DNA of 64,000 nucleotides from Gemmatimonadaceae bacterium (GCA_025931335.1 JAICNG010000001.1:1-64000), one strand, 5' to 3'. Shown: positions 17,350 through 25,922, counted from the stretch's first letter. Numbers and translations are program-made. Notes: generated from the letters alone by a model not told the origin.

Positions 17350-17844
17350 ATGAGCATCGGCAAGAGCCTGCTTCCCGAATTCGATCAGGAGATGGCCTCC
17401 ACGCGGCGCGTGCTCGAGCGGGTGCCGAGCGACAAGGGTGAATGGAAGCCCCACCCCAAGTCATTCGCGCTCGGCCATCTCGCGCAGCTCGTGGCCACGA
17501 TGCCGGGATGGCTGACGCAGACGATCCGCGGCACCGAGATCGACCTCGCCACGTCGAAGGGATATAGCTTCGAGAAGACAAAGACGTTGGTCGACTTGTT
17601 CGACCGGAACGTGCGCGAGGCGCGTGAGGCGTTCGCATCGGCCAGAGATGAGGACTTCGACGTCACGTGGTCGCTCAAGCACGGAGACCGTGTGCTCTTC
17701 TCCGGGGCGCGGGGACCGGTCGTCCGCTCGCACATCAACCACCTCATCCACCATCGCGCGCAGCTCACCGTGTACTTGCGCCTGCTCGACGTGCCCGTCC
17801 CCGGCATGTACGGCCCCACGGCGGATGAGCCCTGGCAAGGGTAG
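17350..17844 (+). CDS. DinB family protein
   Basis: 164 residues from ATG 17350, with GAGAGG upstream. It is a four-helix bundle of the DinB/YfiT type: helix 1 LLPEFDQEMASTRRVLERV, a conserved HPKSFALGHLAQLV with the first metal-ligand His, and the C-terminal HINHLIHHRAQLTVYLRLLD that carries the remaining His. These proteins bind a divalent metal and in known cases act in thiol transfer or stress responses. The long palindrome occupies its upstream region. Confidence 0.85.
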   Translation: MSIGKSLLPEFDQEMASTRRVLERVPSDKGEWKPHPKSFALGHLAQLVATMPGWLTQTIRGTEIDLATSKGYSFEKTKTLVDLFDRNVREAREAFASARDEDFDVTWSLKHGDRVLFSGARGPVVRSHINHLIHHRAQLTVYLRLLDVPVPGMYGPTADEPWQG

Positions 17845-17909
17845 CGCCGCTCTCTGGACATCCGCCAACCGTCCATCGAAGTTGATGCACACCCTTCCGG
17901 AGGCACGCG

Positions 17910-18110
17910 ATGGTGGAGATGCGAAAGCCGCTGCGCCGCTCGCGGGAGAATCGCATGATTGCCGGGGTCGTTGGCGGTCTGGCGGAATACTGGTCGATCG
18001 ATCCGACGCTCGCTCGCGCGATCTACGTGATCGTCTCGATCCTCTCGGTGGCCTTCCCTGGCCTTCTCGTCTACGCGGTGCTCTGGCTGGTGATCCCCGA
18101 AGCGGAGTAG
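17910..18110 (+). CDS. PspC-domain membrane protein
   Basis: 66 residues from ATG 17910, with GGAGG seven bases upstream. It has the full PspC signature: NRMIAGVVGGLAEYWSIDPT followed by one hydrophobic helix (AIYVIVSILSVAFPGLLVYAVLWLVIP). PspC domains sit in the inner membrane and relate to phage-shock envelope stress; a stand-alone domain such as this has no assigned partner. DinB lies 65 bases upstream and a PH-like protein 11 bases downstream. Confidence 0.9.
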   Translation: MVEMRKPLRRSRENRMIAGVVGGLAEYWSIDPTLARAIYVIVSILSVAFPGLLVYAVLWLVIPEAE

Positions 18111-18121
18111 ACCGGCGGCCC

Positions 18122-18580
18122 ATGGAATCCTTCGCCATCATCCCCGGGCCATCGCGGGCGCTGTGGGTGTTCTTCGCCGTCATTCTCGTCATTCTCGTCG
18201 CGGCCGCGCTGGTGTTGGTGGCGACGGTGCGCGGCGCGCGAGTGAGCCGGTTCGAGCTGTCCGACGCGGGGCTTCGACTGCGCGGCGACCTCTATGGCCG
18301 CATGATTCCCGCCGATTCGCTGCGCGGAGGCGCTGCGCGCATCGTCGATCTCGCGAGTTCCCCCGAGCTTCAGCCGCGGTGGCGCACGATGGGAACGGCC
18401 TTCCCTGGGTATCGCGCGGGCTGGTTCCGTCTCCGGAATGGCGAAAAGGCCCTCGTGTATCTCACGGAGACGCGGCGCACCGTCTATGTGCCGACACGAA
18501 AAGGCTACAGCGTGATGCTGACGCCACAGCGGCCGGAGCGATTTCTCGAGCGCCTGCGCTCGGTCGCACCATCGGACTGA
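18122..18580 (+). CDS. Membrane-anchored bacterial PH-like domain protein
   Basis: 152 residues from ATG 18122, eleven bases after pspC. The N-terminus holds one hydrophobic helix (ALWVFFAVILVILVAAALVL), and the rest is beta-rich: RFELSDAGLRLRGDLYGRMI, YRAGWFRLRNGEKALVYLT, ending in a helix PERFLERLRSV. This matches the bacterial PH domain proteins (bPH-type). Function unknown; probably co-transcribed with pspC. Confidence 0.7.
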   Translation: MESFAIIPGPSRALWVFFAVILVILVAAALVLVATVRGARVSRFELSDAGLRLRGDLYGRMIPADSLRGGAARIVDLASSPELQPRWRTMGTAFPGYRAGWFRLRNGEKALVYLTETRRTVYVPTRKGYSVMLTPQRPERFLERLRSVAPSD

Positions 18581-18595
18581 GCGCGCGCGGATCGC

Positions 18596-19075
18596 TCACC
18601 GCTCCCCGCGCTGGTACGTCCCCATGAGCTCGGCCTTGGCGAGGATGTGTCCCTCCATCGCCTTCTCCAGCTCTTTCTTGGTCGGGGTCCCGAGGTCGCC
18701 CAGCGTTGCGTCCAGCGCATAGAGCTTGAAGAAGTAGCGGTGACGGCCGATCGGGGGACAGGGACCGCCCCAGCCGGTCCGCGACCAATCGTTCTTCCCC
18801 TGACGCGCGCCTGCCTTCACCGCGCGCGCCTCGCCATTCTCCTCGAGGCTGGTGACCGAGGCCGGCAGGTCATGGAGCACCCAGTGCACGTAGACGCGCT
18901 TCGGGGCAGCTGGATCCGGTGCATCGGGATCGTCGACGATCAGCGCGTAGCTCCGCGTCTCGTCGGGCGCGCCGGTCCAGCGCAGTGGCGGTGACGCGTC
19001 CTCAGCGTCACACGTATAGCGGCGAGGGATCGCCCCACCATTTTGAAAGACGGATGACTCGATCGCCAGCGCCAT
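18596..19075 (-). CDS. YbhB/YbcL family (PEBP-like) protein
   Basis: 159 residues from ATG 19075, with GGGAGG upstream. PEBP signatures are present: GGAIPRRYTCDAEDASPPLRWTG, ALIVDDPDAPDPA, VHWVLHDLPAS, the ligand-pocket GPCPPIGRHRYFFKLYALD, and a terminal helix. The E. coli homologues YbhB and YbcL are cytoplasmic or periplasmic ligand-binding proteins of uncertain role; no signal peptide is seen here. The longer frame to 19396 is a shadow. Confidence 0.92.
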   Translation of the reverse strand: MALAIESSVFQNGGAIPRRYTCDAEDASPPLRWTGAPDETRSYALIVDDPDAPDPAAPKRVYVHWVLHDLPASVTSLEENGEARAVKAGARQGKNDWSRTGWGGPCPPIGRHRYFFKLYALDATLGDLGTPTKKELEKAMEGHILAKAELMGTYQRGER

Positions 19076-19185
19076 ATTCCCTCCCGGGACGTGGATGCGA
19101 CGGCACGCTCCATGTATTCTTCGCCGCCGCGGACGCGCGCGCCAGCGGCATGGCGTCGCCGTCGCACGGGATACACCTTTGACGC

Positions 19186-19665
19186 ATGTCGCCTGACGGG
19201 ACCCTGCCAGCCTCTGCACTCGTCCCCGAGTTGGCCGCGTTTCGCGCCGACCTCGAGGAGCTGGGCTACGTCGTTGTCCCGCACGGCGATCATCTGTGCA
19301 TTCGGCTTCCGCAATTCGCCAGCGTGCGCGTGCGACTGCGGGAAGGCGAGCTGGAGTTCGTCCCCCAGTTCGGCCCGCTTCGCCGGCAGCACTCATCGGC
19401 GTTGACGCTGGGTGGCGCGAGCGTGGCCGTGATCGCCGCGCTCGCGCTCACGGGCGTTGGCGCGCTCGCATTCGGGACGGCCTTCGTCGGGGCGATGCTC
19501 GCCGCACGGGACGTCGGCCGCTACATCGCGACGGAGGGGTGTCTCACCCGGCTCCAGATGCTGTGGACCGCGCGCCTGCCGGCCGCGACTCCCGCACCCG
19601 CCCGCGCCAGCACGGTACCCACCGGCGCCGATCGATTCCCCCTGCCGAGCGCGAGGCAGCACTGA
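19186..19665 (+). CDS. Hypothetical protein with a hydrophobic hairpin
   Basis: 159 residues from ATG 19186. The N-terminal 65 residues form an alpha/beta region (ALVPELAAFRADLEELGYVV then alternating strands), followed by a hydrophobic stretch SVAVIAALALTGVGALAFGTAF that could be one or two helices, and a Pro/Ala-rich C-terminus. No family recognised. No strong ribosome site is visible. Confidence 0.5.
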   Translation: MSPDGTLPASALVPELAAFRADLEELGYVVVPHGDHLCIRLPQFASVRVRLREGELEFVPQFGPLRRQHSSALTLGGASVAVIAALALTGVGALAFGTAFVGAMLAARDVGRYIATEGCLTRLQMLWTARLPAATPAPARASTVPTGADRFPLPSARQH

Positions 19666-19820
19666 TAGCGTGCGAGCGGTGGAACGAGGCGCTCGGACCT
19701 GCGCGGCTCCTGGCGTTCGCGAACCGAGTTCGCGATGATGTGCGGGACCGCTCACCGCGAGACATGATCGACATTCAGTCGTTTCTCTGGATCCAGGGCT
19801 CCGACGAGTACGAGGAGTGA
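19662..19820 (+). other. Orphan C-terminal-like coding remnant
   Basis: A frame ending TGA 19818-19820 reads ERWNEALGPARLLAFANRVR, then DMIDIQSFLWIQGSDEYEE. It looks like a natural protein C-terminus (a helix followed by D-x-x-FLW-x-x-GS), unlike the Arg-rich shadow frame upstream of it. The only in-frame starts are CTG 19662 and GTG 19740. It may be a very small gene, or the tail of a gene whose body has been replaced by the 19186-19665 gene. Confidence 0.35.
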
Positions 19821-20545
19821 CGGCCGACTTCGAGTCGACACGGCTCTTCCTGCACGGGAGCGCGCTCACCGCGCTGCCCGCCGACGTCACGTCGCAGCGG
19901 CAGCTCACGACGCTCGACCTCAGCTATAACCAGCTGACGGAGCTCCCCGAGGCGCTGGGCGAGATGCGCGCGCTCGAGTTCCTCTACATCTCCAACAACC
20001 GGCTCGCGCGTCTTCCGGACTCGATCGGCAAGCTCAAGGCGCTCACGTATCTGAACGTCGCCAACAACGCGCTGACGATGCTCCCCGAATCGACCGGTGC
20101 GCTCGGGTCGCTCGTCGAGCTCAGGGCGCACGACAACGCGTTGCGGGCACTGCCGTATTCCATGGGCGCGCTGTCGGCTCTGCGCGAGCTGCATCTCGAC
20201 GGCAACGCCCTGCAGGAGCTGCCCGACTCGATCGGACGCCTGACGAGCCTGCGCATTCTCCACCTCAACCGGAACGCGCTCATCTCGCTCCCGCGCACTA
20301 TTCGCGGACTCGAGCGCGTGACGCACCTCGGGCTGCGCGGGAACCGCCTCACGACACTCCCGGACGCGCTGGGAGAGATGCGGCAGCTCATGCATCTCGA
20401 CCTGCGCGAGAACCAGCTCACGTCGCTTCCGGAGTCGATCCGCGAGCTCCACTCGCTCGAGAAGCTCGACGCACGATGGAACGGGTTACTCGAGATGCCG
20501 TGGCTGAAGGAGCTACGCGAGCGCGGGTGTGTGGTGTACACCTGA
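19817..20545 (+). CDS. Leucine-rich repeat protein
   Basis: 242 residues from GTG 19817. About nine 23-residue leucine-rich repeats follow one another (consensus LxxLPxxLGxLxxLxxLxLxxNxL; for example LTTLDLSYNQLTELPEALGE). There is no signal peptide or membrane helix, so it should be cytoplasmic. Bacterial LRR proteins of this plain type are binding scaffolds with unknown partners. Its TGA stop (20543-20545) is built into the first unit of the F1 element. The start overlaps the orphan frame upstream (GTGA). Confidence 0.85.
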   Translation: MTADFESTRLFLHGSALTALPADVTSQRQLTTLDLSYNQLTELPEALGEMRALEFLYISNNRLARLPDSIGKLKALTYLNVANNALTMLPESTGALGSLVELRAHDNALRALPYSMGALSALRELHLDGNALQELPDSIGRLTSLRILHLNRNALISLPRTIRGLERVTHLGLRGNRLTTLPDALGEMRQLMHLDLRENQLTSLPESIRELHSLEKLDARWNGLLEMPWLKELRERGCVVYT

Positions 20546-20636
20546 GGTGCTCGAGGTGCTCCAGGTGCTCGGGGTGCTCAAGGGGAACTGCCTTTCCCTC
20601 GAGCACGTGGAGCACCTCGAGCACCTCGAGCACCTC
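20544..20636. repeat. Family F1 palindromic element, copy B
   Basis: Four left units (GAGGTGCTC and variants) run from inside the LRR stop codon to a centre AAGGGGAACTGCCTTTCCC, then four complementary units. The centre shares ACTGCCTT.CCC with copy A. It separates two convergent genes: the LRR stop lies on its left edge, and the minus-strand PQQ-propeller frame runs into it and stops at 20578-20580. It is well placed to act as a two-way terminator. Confidence 0.88.
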
Positions 20637-22466
20637 CCTCCATGGGCCACAGCTCCGCCGCCGTCTGGATCGCGATCAAGGATGACGGGCGACCGGGGGT
20701 TCCCTCTCCGGCGAACAGGCGCACGAATCCGCTCCCACTCGGCCCGCCGAACCGCTTTGCCCACGCCGCGGCGAGGCCCCACTCGTCTTCGGCGAGCACC
20801 TGGGTGACGTCTTCCGGGTTGGCTCCCCAGTTGTCGAGCCACCAGTCCGGAAGGCCGAGGTGCTTCGCCTGCGGCGTCACTTTCGACACGCCGATCAGAT
20901 CGAAGTTGCCGCGCTCGTGACGCACGCCGAGGAGGCGCGCGGTTGCGCCGCGATCCACGCCCTTCAGCGTGCGGCGGCCTGAGTCGGGCTGCGGCCACAG
21001 CAATGGCGGCGTCCCGACCCACACGACCTTCCCGCGCGCCCCGAGGTAGCGGCGAAAGAGCACGGTGTCGGCGGCGACCGGAGCCACGGATCGCGGCAGG
21101 TAGTCCATTGCGAACACCACCGCGCTTGGAGCGCGATCGCGAACGCGGTCATTCATGAATCGGGCGAGCGATGCGGTGTCGAGCACTTCGTAGCCGCGCC
21201 GGGCGAGATACGCTCGCAATGGCTCACTGCTGACGATCGCCGAAGCGATGGCGGCGGAGTCGAAGAACACGGCGCGCCGGAGCGGCTCCGCACGTGCCGC
21301 GTTGACCGCGTAGATGCCGCCGTCATCGCTACCGAAGTACAGGCGTCCGTCATCCACCAGCGGCGACGAGAAGAGACGATGCCCCACGCGATACCGCCAC
21401 GCCTCCTGTCCTGTTCGCTTGTCCAGCGCGTACATCGTTCCGTCGCCTTCGCCGACGTAGAGAAGCGCATTGTCGACGGCTGGAGACGCCCACACAGTGC
21501 TCTGCGCTTTTGCACGCCACCGCTCCTGGCCCGTGGCCGTATCGACCGCGTGGACGAAACGCCCGTCCGAGCTGCCCGCGTACACCAGCCCCTCGCTCAC
21601 CGCGGGGGAGCTGTTCACCCACGACACCTTGTGGTCGTTGCGCCAGCGCTCTGCGCCCGTGGCGCGATCGATCGCGTACAGAAACCCGTCGCGCGCGCCG
21701 ACGTATACCGCGCCTCCCACGACCGCCGGCGAGGACTGGACCGTCGTTCGATCGAATCCCCAATCCGCCGACTTGAGCCGAGTGCCCTCGGTGTCGAAGC
21801 GCCAGATCTGCCGGCCGCTCGTTAGGGAGAGCGCGAAGACGCTCCCGGCCTGATCGGCGGCAAAGACGGTTCCGGCGGCGATCGCGGGCGACGCATAGAC
21901 GCGGCCCCCAGCTCGAAAGCGCCACCGCTGTCGACCGGTGCGGGTGTCGAGGGCGTACACGTGACCATCCTGCGAGCCGAAGACGACCGTGGTGCCATCG
22001 AGTGCGGGTGACGACGTGTAGATCTCGCCGCTCTCGTACCCCCACGTGAGCGGAATCGCGGCATCAGTGGCCACCGACCATGCCAGGCTCCCATCGGCCG
22101 CCCTCAGCGCCCGAAACCGTCCGTCGTTCCCATTGACGAAGACCAGGCCATCGCCGACCGCTGGAGTCGACGCGACCGCGCTACCTGTCGCGTGGCGCCA
22201 CCGTATCGTACCGGTCGTGGCGTCGATCGCGTACACGTGGCCGTCCCGCTGCCAATGTAGATCGTCGACTCGGAGAGGACTGGAGAGGACCGCACCGGTC
22301 CGCCCGTTTGCACCCGCCACTGCAACCCGCCGAACGCGGCGACTCCGCGCGTGCGGTACTCGCCGGCGTGGCTCGGGCCGCCGCGAAACATCGCGCCCTG
22401 CGCGCGGCCGACGGATGCGGACACGGCAGACGACGCCGCGATCGTTAGGGCGAGCGTGAGGCGCAC
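20578..22466 (-). pseudogene. PQQ-binding-like beta-propeller protein, frameshifted near its start
   Basis: The true start is GTG 22466, opening a signal peptide (RLTLALTIAASSAVSASVG). This frame runs to STIYIGSG, where homology jumps to the next frame at DGHVYAIDATTG. One missing base in a G run (CCC on the plus strand, 22245-22247) explains it: GGGG would give GSGDGHVYAID. Downstream are at least seven propeller repeats (SSPAVxGGxVYVGxxDGxLYAID), then a C-terminal alpha/beta domain. The last 18 residues (RGARGAPRARGKGSSP) are encoded by the F1 repeat. Sequencing error is possible. Confidence 0.8.
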
Positions 22467-22593
22467 GCGGAATTCCCGTGAGTGAGGTCGCGAAAAGATA
22501 CGCCCACCGCTCTCGGACGGGAGCGAGCTCGAGGTACGCGCGGTGTAAGGAACCTGTGCGACCTCTGTCCGTGTCGCACTCCCCGGCGAGTGC

Positions 22594-23100
22594 CTACCCC
22601 TTCCCAAGCGGCCGGAGGTGTTTCGGCCCCATCGACCAGATGAGGGTGCCCGAGCCCGCGCCTGGCTTGCCCTCGACCTCGAGAAGGCACGCCCCCGCCT
22701 TCTTCAGCTGAAGGACCGTCCGCTTTCCACCCGCGATCAGCCAGCTCACGAGCCCGCTCAGGTGCGGTTCGTGGCCAACGATCACGACCACCTTCTTCTC
22801 GCGGTGCGCTCGGGCCCACTGCGCGAACTCTTCGTACTCCGCCTCCGGCCGCAGCCATTCGACGAGTGCTGGCTCGCGACCATAGGCGCTGCCGAGAATC
22901 TCCGCCGTTTGCACCGCACGGACGAGTGGGCTCGTCGCCAGCGCGTGGATCTCGGGTACCAGCTCGTGAAGAGCCCGGGTGACCTCTCGCATCTCCCGCT
23001 GCCCGCCGGGCGTGAGCGGTCGCAGGTCGTCATCCTCCCCCGTGCGGGCGAACGCGTCCTTGTCTTCGGCGGTGGCGTGACGCACGACGAGCAGTTCCAT
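22594..23100 (-). CDS. SixA-like phosphohistidine phosphatase
   Basis: 168 residues from ATG 23100. MELLVVRHATAEDKDAFAR carries the RHA form of the RHG motif, followed by DDDLRPLTPGGQREM, ATSPLVRAVQTAEIL and VIVGHEPHLSGLVSWLI with the second His. This is the SixA family, which in E. coli removes phosphate from histidines of phosphotransfer proteins. No phosphorelay gene is adjacent. A ribosome site is weak. Confidence 0.88.
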   Translation of the reverse strand: MELLVVRHATAEDKDAFARTGEDDDLRPLTPGGQREMREVTRALHELVPEIHALATSPLVRAVQTAEILGSAYGREPALVEWLRPEAEYEEFAQWARAHREKKVVVIVGHEPHLSGLVSWLIAGGKRTVLQLKKAGACLLEVEGKPGAGSGTLIWSMGPKHLRPLGKG

Positions 23101-23110
23101 GCTGGAGCCG

Positions 23111-23632
23111 TCAGCCTCGCGCGGAATCGCAGGCGACGCGTGCGTACGGAAAGTCGCTGCCACGCGTCCGCCCGCTCTGCGTGCCCTCGACGCGCGCTCG
23201 CAGCGAGTCGCTGCGTACGCGGCGGTAGATGATGCGTTGCGGAAAGTCGTGCGCCGGGTTGGCGAACACCACTTCCGCATCACTCACCTTCTCCGACACG
23301 AACTCGGCCGACGGCTGGTTATGCGGCTGTGCGGCGTACACGAGGTCGGTGCCGCGCGCATAGACGCGGATGAACTCCCACGCGATGGTGCTGTCGCCGC
23401 CAGGATTACGCCGCAGCGTGCGGCTCAGTCCGAGCATCGAGCCGCCCGCGGGACTCGTCCAGTGTTCCTCGATGATCACGCGCGGGCTCGTGTAGGCCCA
23501 GCACCCGGTGAACCATCCGAGTTGATCGAGCGCGGACCCTTGCCCTCCCTGACGATGAGCGATGGGCCACGCCAGCGCGGTGGCCGCACCGAGCGTGACA
23601 CCGAGAATGACGAACGTCGACGATAAACGCAC
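23111..23632 (-). CDS. DUF6265-like exported protein
   Basis: 173 residues from GTG 23632, with GGGAGGAG directly upstream; the longer frame to 23986 overlaps the dehydratase and is rejected. A signal anchor (FVILGVTLGAATALAWPIA) precedes the family hallmark LGWFTGCWAYTSPRVIIEEHW, then GGSMLGLSRTL, VYAAQPHNQPSAEF, NPAHDFPQRIIYRR. Function of the family is unknown; it is predicted to be beta-rich and periplasmic. Confidence 0.7.
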   Translation of the reverse strand: MRLSSTFVILGVTLGAATALAWPIAHRQGGQGSALDQLGWFTGCWAYTSPRVIIEEHWTSPAGGSMLGLSRTLRRNPGGDSTIAWEFIRVYARGTDLVYAAQPHNQPSAEFVSEKVSDAEVVFANPAHDFPQRIIYRRVRSDSLRARVEGTQSGRTRGSDFPYARVACDSARG

Positions 23633-23650
23633 ACTCTCCTCCCGAGGGGA

Positions 23651-23677
23651 TGGTCGCGCCCGCCGCGGGCGCGACCA
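23651..23677 (-). terminator. GC-rich hairpin after the dehydratase gene
   Basis: TGGTCGCGCCCGC and its exact complement flank a single base, giving a 13-bp perfect stem 44 bases past the stop of the minus-strand dehydratase gene. No T run follows it, so it is either a weak terminator or a message-protecting hairpin. It also lies just upstream of the DUF6265-like start. Confidence 0.45.
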
Positions 23678-23720
23678 CACGATATGACGTCGCTGCGCGC
23701 GTGGCCAGTAGAGGCGCGCG

Positions 23721-24644
23721 TTACCACTCGGGCGTACGCTGGGTTCCCGCCGTCGTCCATCGCGGATACGTGCCGAGCAAGCGGAATTCATCCGTTGCGC
23801 GGCGGATTGCGGCGAGCGCGGTGTGAACGGCCGGGTCACCCGACGCGTGCTCGAACTCGAGAAAGAACTGGTAGCGCCAGGGCTCGCGCGTCGGTCGCGA
23901 AGCCAGGTGAGAGATGTTGAACTTCGCCTCGGCCATGGGGCCAAGCGCGGACACGAGCGCGCCGGCCTCGTGCGGAAAGACGGCAAGGAGTGCGGTTCGC
24001 GCCGGCGTGTTCTCCGGAATCGTCGCGGCGTCGCGCGCGACGGCGAGAAACCGCATTTGGCTATCGGGCCGGTCCTCGATGTGGTCCATCAGCACCGCGA
24101 GATCGAATCGCTCGGCCGCGCGTCTCGTGCTGGCCGCCGCCCGAGTGCGATCGCCCGCGTCGCGCACCTCGCGCGCTGCGCCCGCCGTGTCCCACGCCGG
24201 CTGCGGGGTGATGTGCTTGTAGCGACCGAGGAAATGCGTGCACTGCTCGAGCATCACCGGGTGGCTCGAGAGCGTGCGAAGCGATTTGATGGTCGCGCCA
24301 GGCACGGCCAGCAGGCACAAGTGGACCGGCACGATGACCTCGGCCACGATCTTGAGACCGTCGTGGAGGCTGAGCAGATCGTACGCGACGTCCAGCCCGC
24401 CCGCGAGCGTGCTCTCGATCGGGAGCATGCCATACTCGACATCCCGCGATTCGGCGGCGGACATGACGTCCTCGAACGTCGCTTTGGGAACGGGGTGCGC
24501 CTCCCCTCGCCAGAGGAGATGAATGGCCTCCTCTCCGAACGCCCCGAACTCTCCCTGAAACGCGACGCGCAGTCGGTCGAGCGTGCGCTGCGCGGAGGGA
24601 CTGGGCTCGGTAAGGGTGTCGGGTGGCATCGCGGGAATGTGCAC
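23721..24644 (-). CDS. pheA: Prephenate dehydratase homologue with ACT domain
   Basis: 307 residues. The catalytic domain shows VAFQGEFGAFGEEAIHLLW, YGMLPIESTLAGGLDVAYDLL and SSHPVMLEQCTHFL. The C-terminal ACT domain has HEAGALVSALGPMAEAKFNI (the GALV ligand site) and SRPTREPWRYQFFLEFE. Prephenate dehydratases make phenylpyruvate in phenylalanine synthesis and are feedback-inhibited through ACT. The catalytic TRF triad is altered: residues 196-199 read QMRF, with Met where the essential Thr normally stands. Activity is therefore doubtful. No neighbouring aromatic-amino-acid gene is present. Confidence 0.8.
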   Translation of the reverse strand: MHIPAMPPDTLTEPSPSAQRTLDRLRVAFQGEFGAFGEEAIHLLWRGEAHPVPKATFEDVMSAAESRDVEYGMLPIESTLAGGLDVAYDLLSLHDGLKIVAEVIVPVHLCLLAVPGATIKSLRTLSSHPVMLEQCTHFLGRYKHITPQPAWDTAGAAREVRDAGDRTRAAASTRRAAERFDLAVLMDHIEDRPDSQMRFLAVARDAATIPENTPARTALLAVFPHEAGALVSALGPMAEAKFNISHLASRPTREPWRYQFFLEFEHASGDPAVHTALAAIRRATDEFRLLGTYPRWTTAGTQRTPEW

Positions 24645-24748
24645 CGCTCGGTGACGGGGTCAACACCCGGATGTGCCCGGGGAGGTGAGCCACCAGTGGC
24701 TGCGCGGCCCTGGATATGCGGAATCAGTTGGCAACCACGGACACTCAC

Positions 24749-24955
24749 ATGACCACACCTCTCGATCGTCCCATCAAGCGCGAGCTCGAGCTCGACGGAA
24801 CGCGGTACACCCTCACGATCTCGCCGGAAGGCATCAAAGTCACCGAGAAAGGCAAGCGCAAAGGACAGGAGCTCACCTGGCGCGACATCATCTCCGGCGA
24901 CGCGGCCCTGCGACGTGACCTGAGCCTCTCCGTCGGCGCGTTGGCCGCCGAGTAA
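24749..24955 (+). CDS. Small hypothetical protein (68 residues)
   Basis: Reading from ATG 24749 gives MTTPLDRPIKRELELDGTRY, a beta-rich core (YTLTISPEGIKVTEKGKRKG, then LTWRDIISGDAALRRDL) and no membrane segment. An in-frame ATG at 24716 is also possible. The sequence looks like a compact beta-sheet protein; the family is not recognised. It is followed after 12 bases by the SDR-like gene and may be co-transcribed. Confidence 0.55.
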   Translation: MTTPLDRPIKRELELDGTRYTLTISPEGIKVTEKGKRKGQELTWRDIISGDAALRRDLSLSVGALAAE

Positions 24956-24967
24956 AGCGCACGGTCA

Positions 24968-25591
24968 GTGGCATCCGCGTTGATCCTCGGCGCCACCGGG
25001 TTGGTGGGAGGGGAATGTGTGCGGCAGTTCGGCGAGAGCGCGCATTTCACGCGCGTGATCGCGCTGACGCGGAGACCGCTCGCGCCGGCGGCGCCCGCTC
25101 GCGTCGAGTCGCACGTCGTCGATTTCGAGCGGCTCGACGACGCGGCCGAATACTTCCGCGTCACCCACATCACGTGCGCGCTCGGCACGACGATCAAGCA
25201 GGCCGGAACACAGGAACGCTTTCGCCGAGTGGACCACGACTACCCGCTGGCCGCCGCACGACTGGGCCTTCGCGAGGGCGCGCAGCATTTTCTCCTTGTC
25301 AGCGCAGTGGGCGCCACGGCGCGCTCACGCATCTTCTATAGCCGGGTGAAGGGTGAAGTGGAGGACGCCATTCGTTCGCTGCCCTATCGAAGCGTGACGA
25401 TCGTGCGCCCCTCGTTGATCCTTGGTGAGCGCGCCGAGTTCCGCCTTGGCGAATCGATCGGCAAGGTATTCGCGAGAGTGATTCCAGGCCGTTACCGACC
25501 GGTGCACGCCCGCGACGTGGCCGCGGCGTTGCTCGAGGCCGCGGTCGAGGATCGTGCCGGCGTCAGGATCATCGAATCCCGTGAGATGTAA
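24968..25591 (+). CDS. NAD(P)H-binding SDR-like oxidoreductase (atypical, HTATIP2/YwnB-like)
   Basis: 207 residues from GTG 24968. ALILGATGLVGGECVRQF is the Rossmann GxxGxxG nucleotide site. ITCALGTTIKQAG and FLLVSAVGA are core strands, and FYSRVKGEVEDAIRSL contains the YxxxK-like pair of SDR enzymes. IVRPSLILGER matches NAD(P)-binding epimerase-like proteins such as HTATIP2. Cytoplasmic; substrate unknown. The F1 copy C starts four bases after its stop. Confidence 0.8.
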   Translation: MASALILGATGLVGGECVRQFGESAHFTRVIALTRRPLAPAAPARVESHVVDFERLDDAAEYFRVTHITCALGTTIKQAGTQERFRRVDHDYPLAAARLGLREGAQHFLLVSAVGATARSRIFYSRVKGEVEDAIRSLPYRSVTIVRPSLILGERAEFRLGESIGKVFARVIPGRYRPVHARDVAAALLEAAVEDRAGVRIIESREM

Positions 25592-25595
25592 CGTC

Positions 25596-25650
25596 GAGGT
25601 GCTCGAGCACCTGGAGCACCTGGAGCACCTGGAGCACCTGGAGCACCTCG
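25596..25650. repeat. Family F1 element, copy C (asymmetric)
   Basis: One left unit GAGGTGCTC is followed without a centre by about five right units GAGCACCTG/GAGCACCTC. It fills the gap between the SDR stop (25591) and the GTG start at 25653, so it lies between two genes on the same strand and supplies the upstream GGAGCACCTC that may act as the ribosome site of the next gene. It is not a CRISPR: units are contiguous and 9 nt long. Confidence 0.85.
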
Positions 25651-25652
25651 TA

Positions 25653-25922
25653 GTGTCCCGAGCGTTCGTCAACGAAGACGCCGGCGGCGGGCCGCGTCGC
25701 CGCTTCTCGCTTCCGCCGCGTGACCACCCAGAGTTCGACGCCGCCGCCGCGGCCGCGCTCCTCGAGGGCGCGCGCGAGGGTGCCACGGGGGACGCCGAGG
25801 AGGCCACCGGGTATCGCTGGGGCGAGCCGGGCCTCCATCCGCACGTCGCGCGCATCCTCGCGCGAGCGCGCGATGGAGGCGACGAGCGCCTCGCGCAGCT
25901 CGCGGAGCGCTTCCTCCGCTGA
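25653..25922 (+). CDS. Conserved small acidic protein
   Basis: 89 residues from GTG 25653. The opening VSRAFVNEDAGGGPRRRFSL, the PPRDHPEFDAAAAAALLEGA stretch and EEATGYRWGEP look like a conserved small protein family, and I have the impression that similar sequences occur in related genomes, but I cannot name a function. The C-terminus is helical (LHPHVARILARARDGG). The reading frame also runs upstream through F1 as a repeated LEHLEH peptide, which I do not count as coding. Confidence 0.6.
   Translation: MSRAFVNEDAGGGPRRRFSLPPRDHPEFDAAAAAALLEGAREGATGDAEEATGYRWGEPGLHPHVARILARARDGGDERLAQLAERFLR

Noticed and set aside
22104..22466. Separate small gene for the signal-peptide part of the PQQ-propeller protein
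   Set aside because: The sequence continues the same propeller in the next frame, so one frameshifted gene is the simpler reading.
25596..25650. CRISPR-like direct repeats
   Set aside because: The units are 9 nt, contiguous and lack spacers; the other F1 copies show it belongs to a palindrome family.
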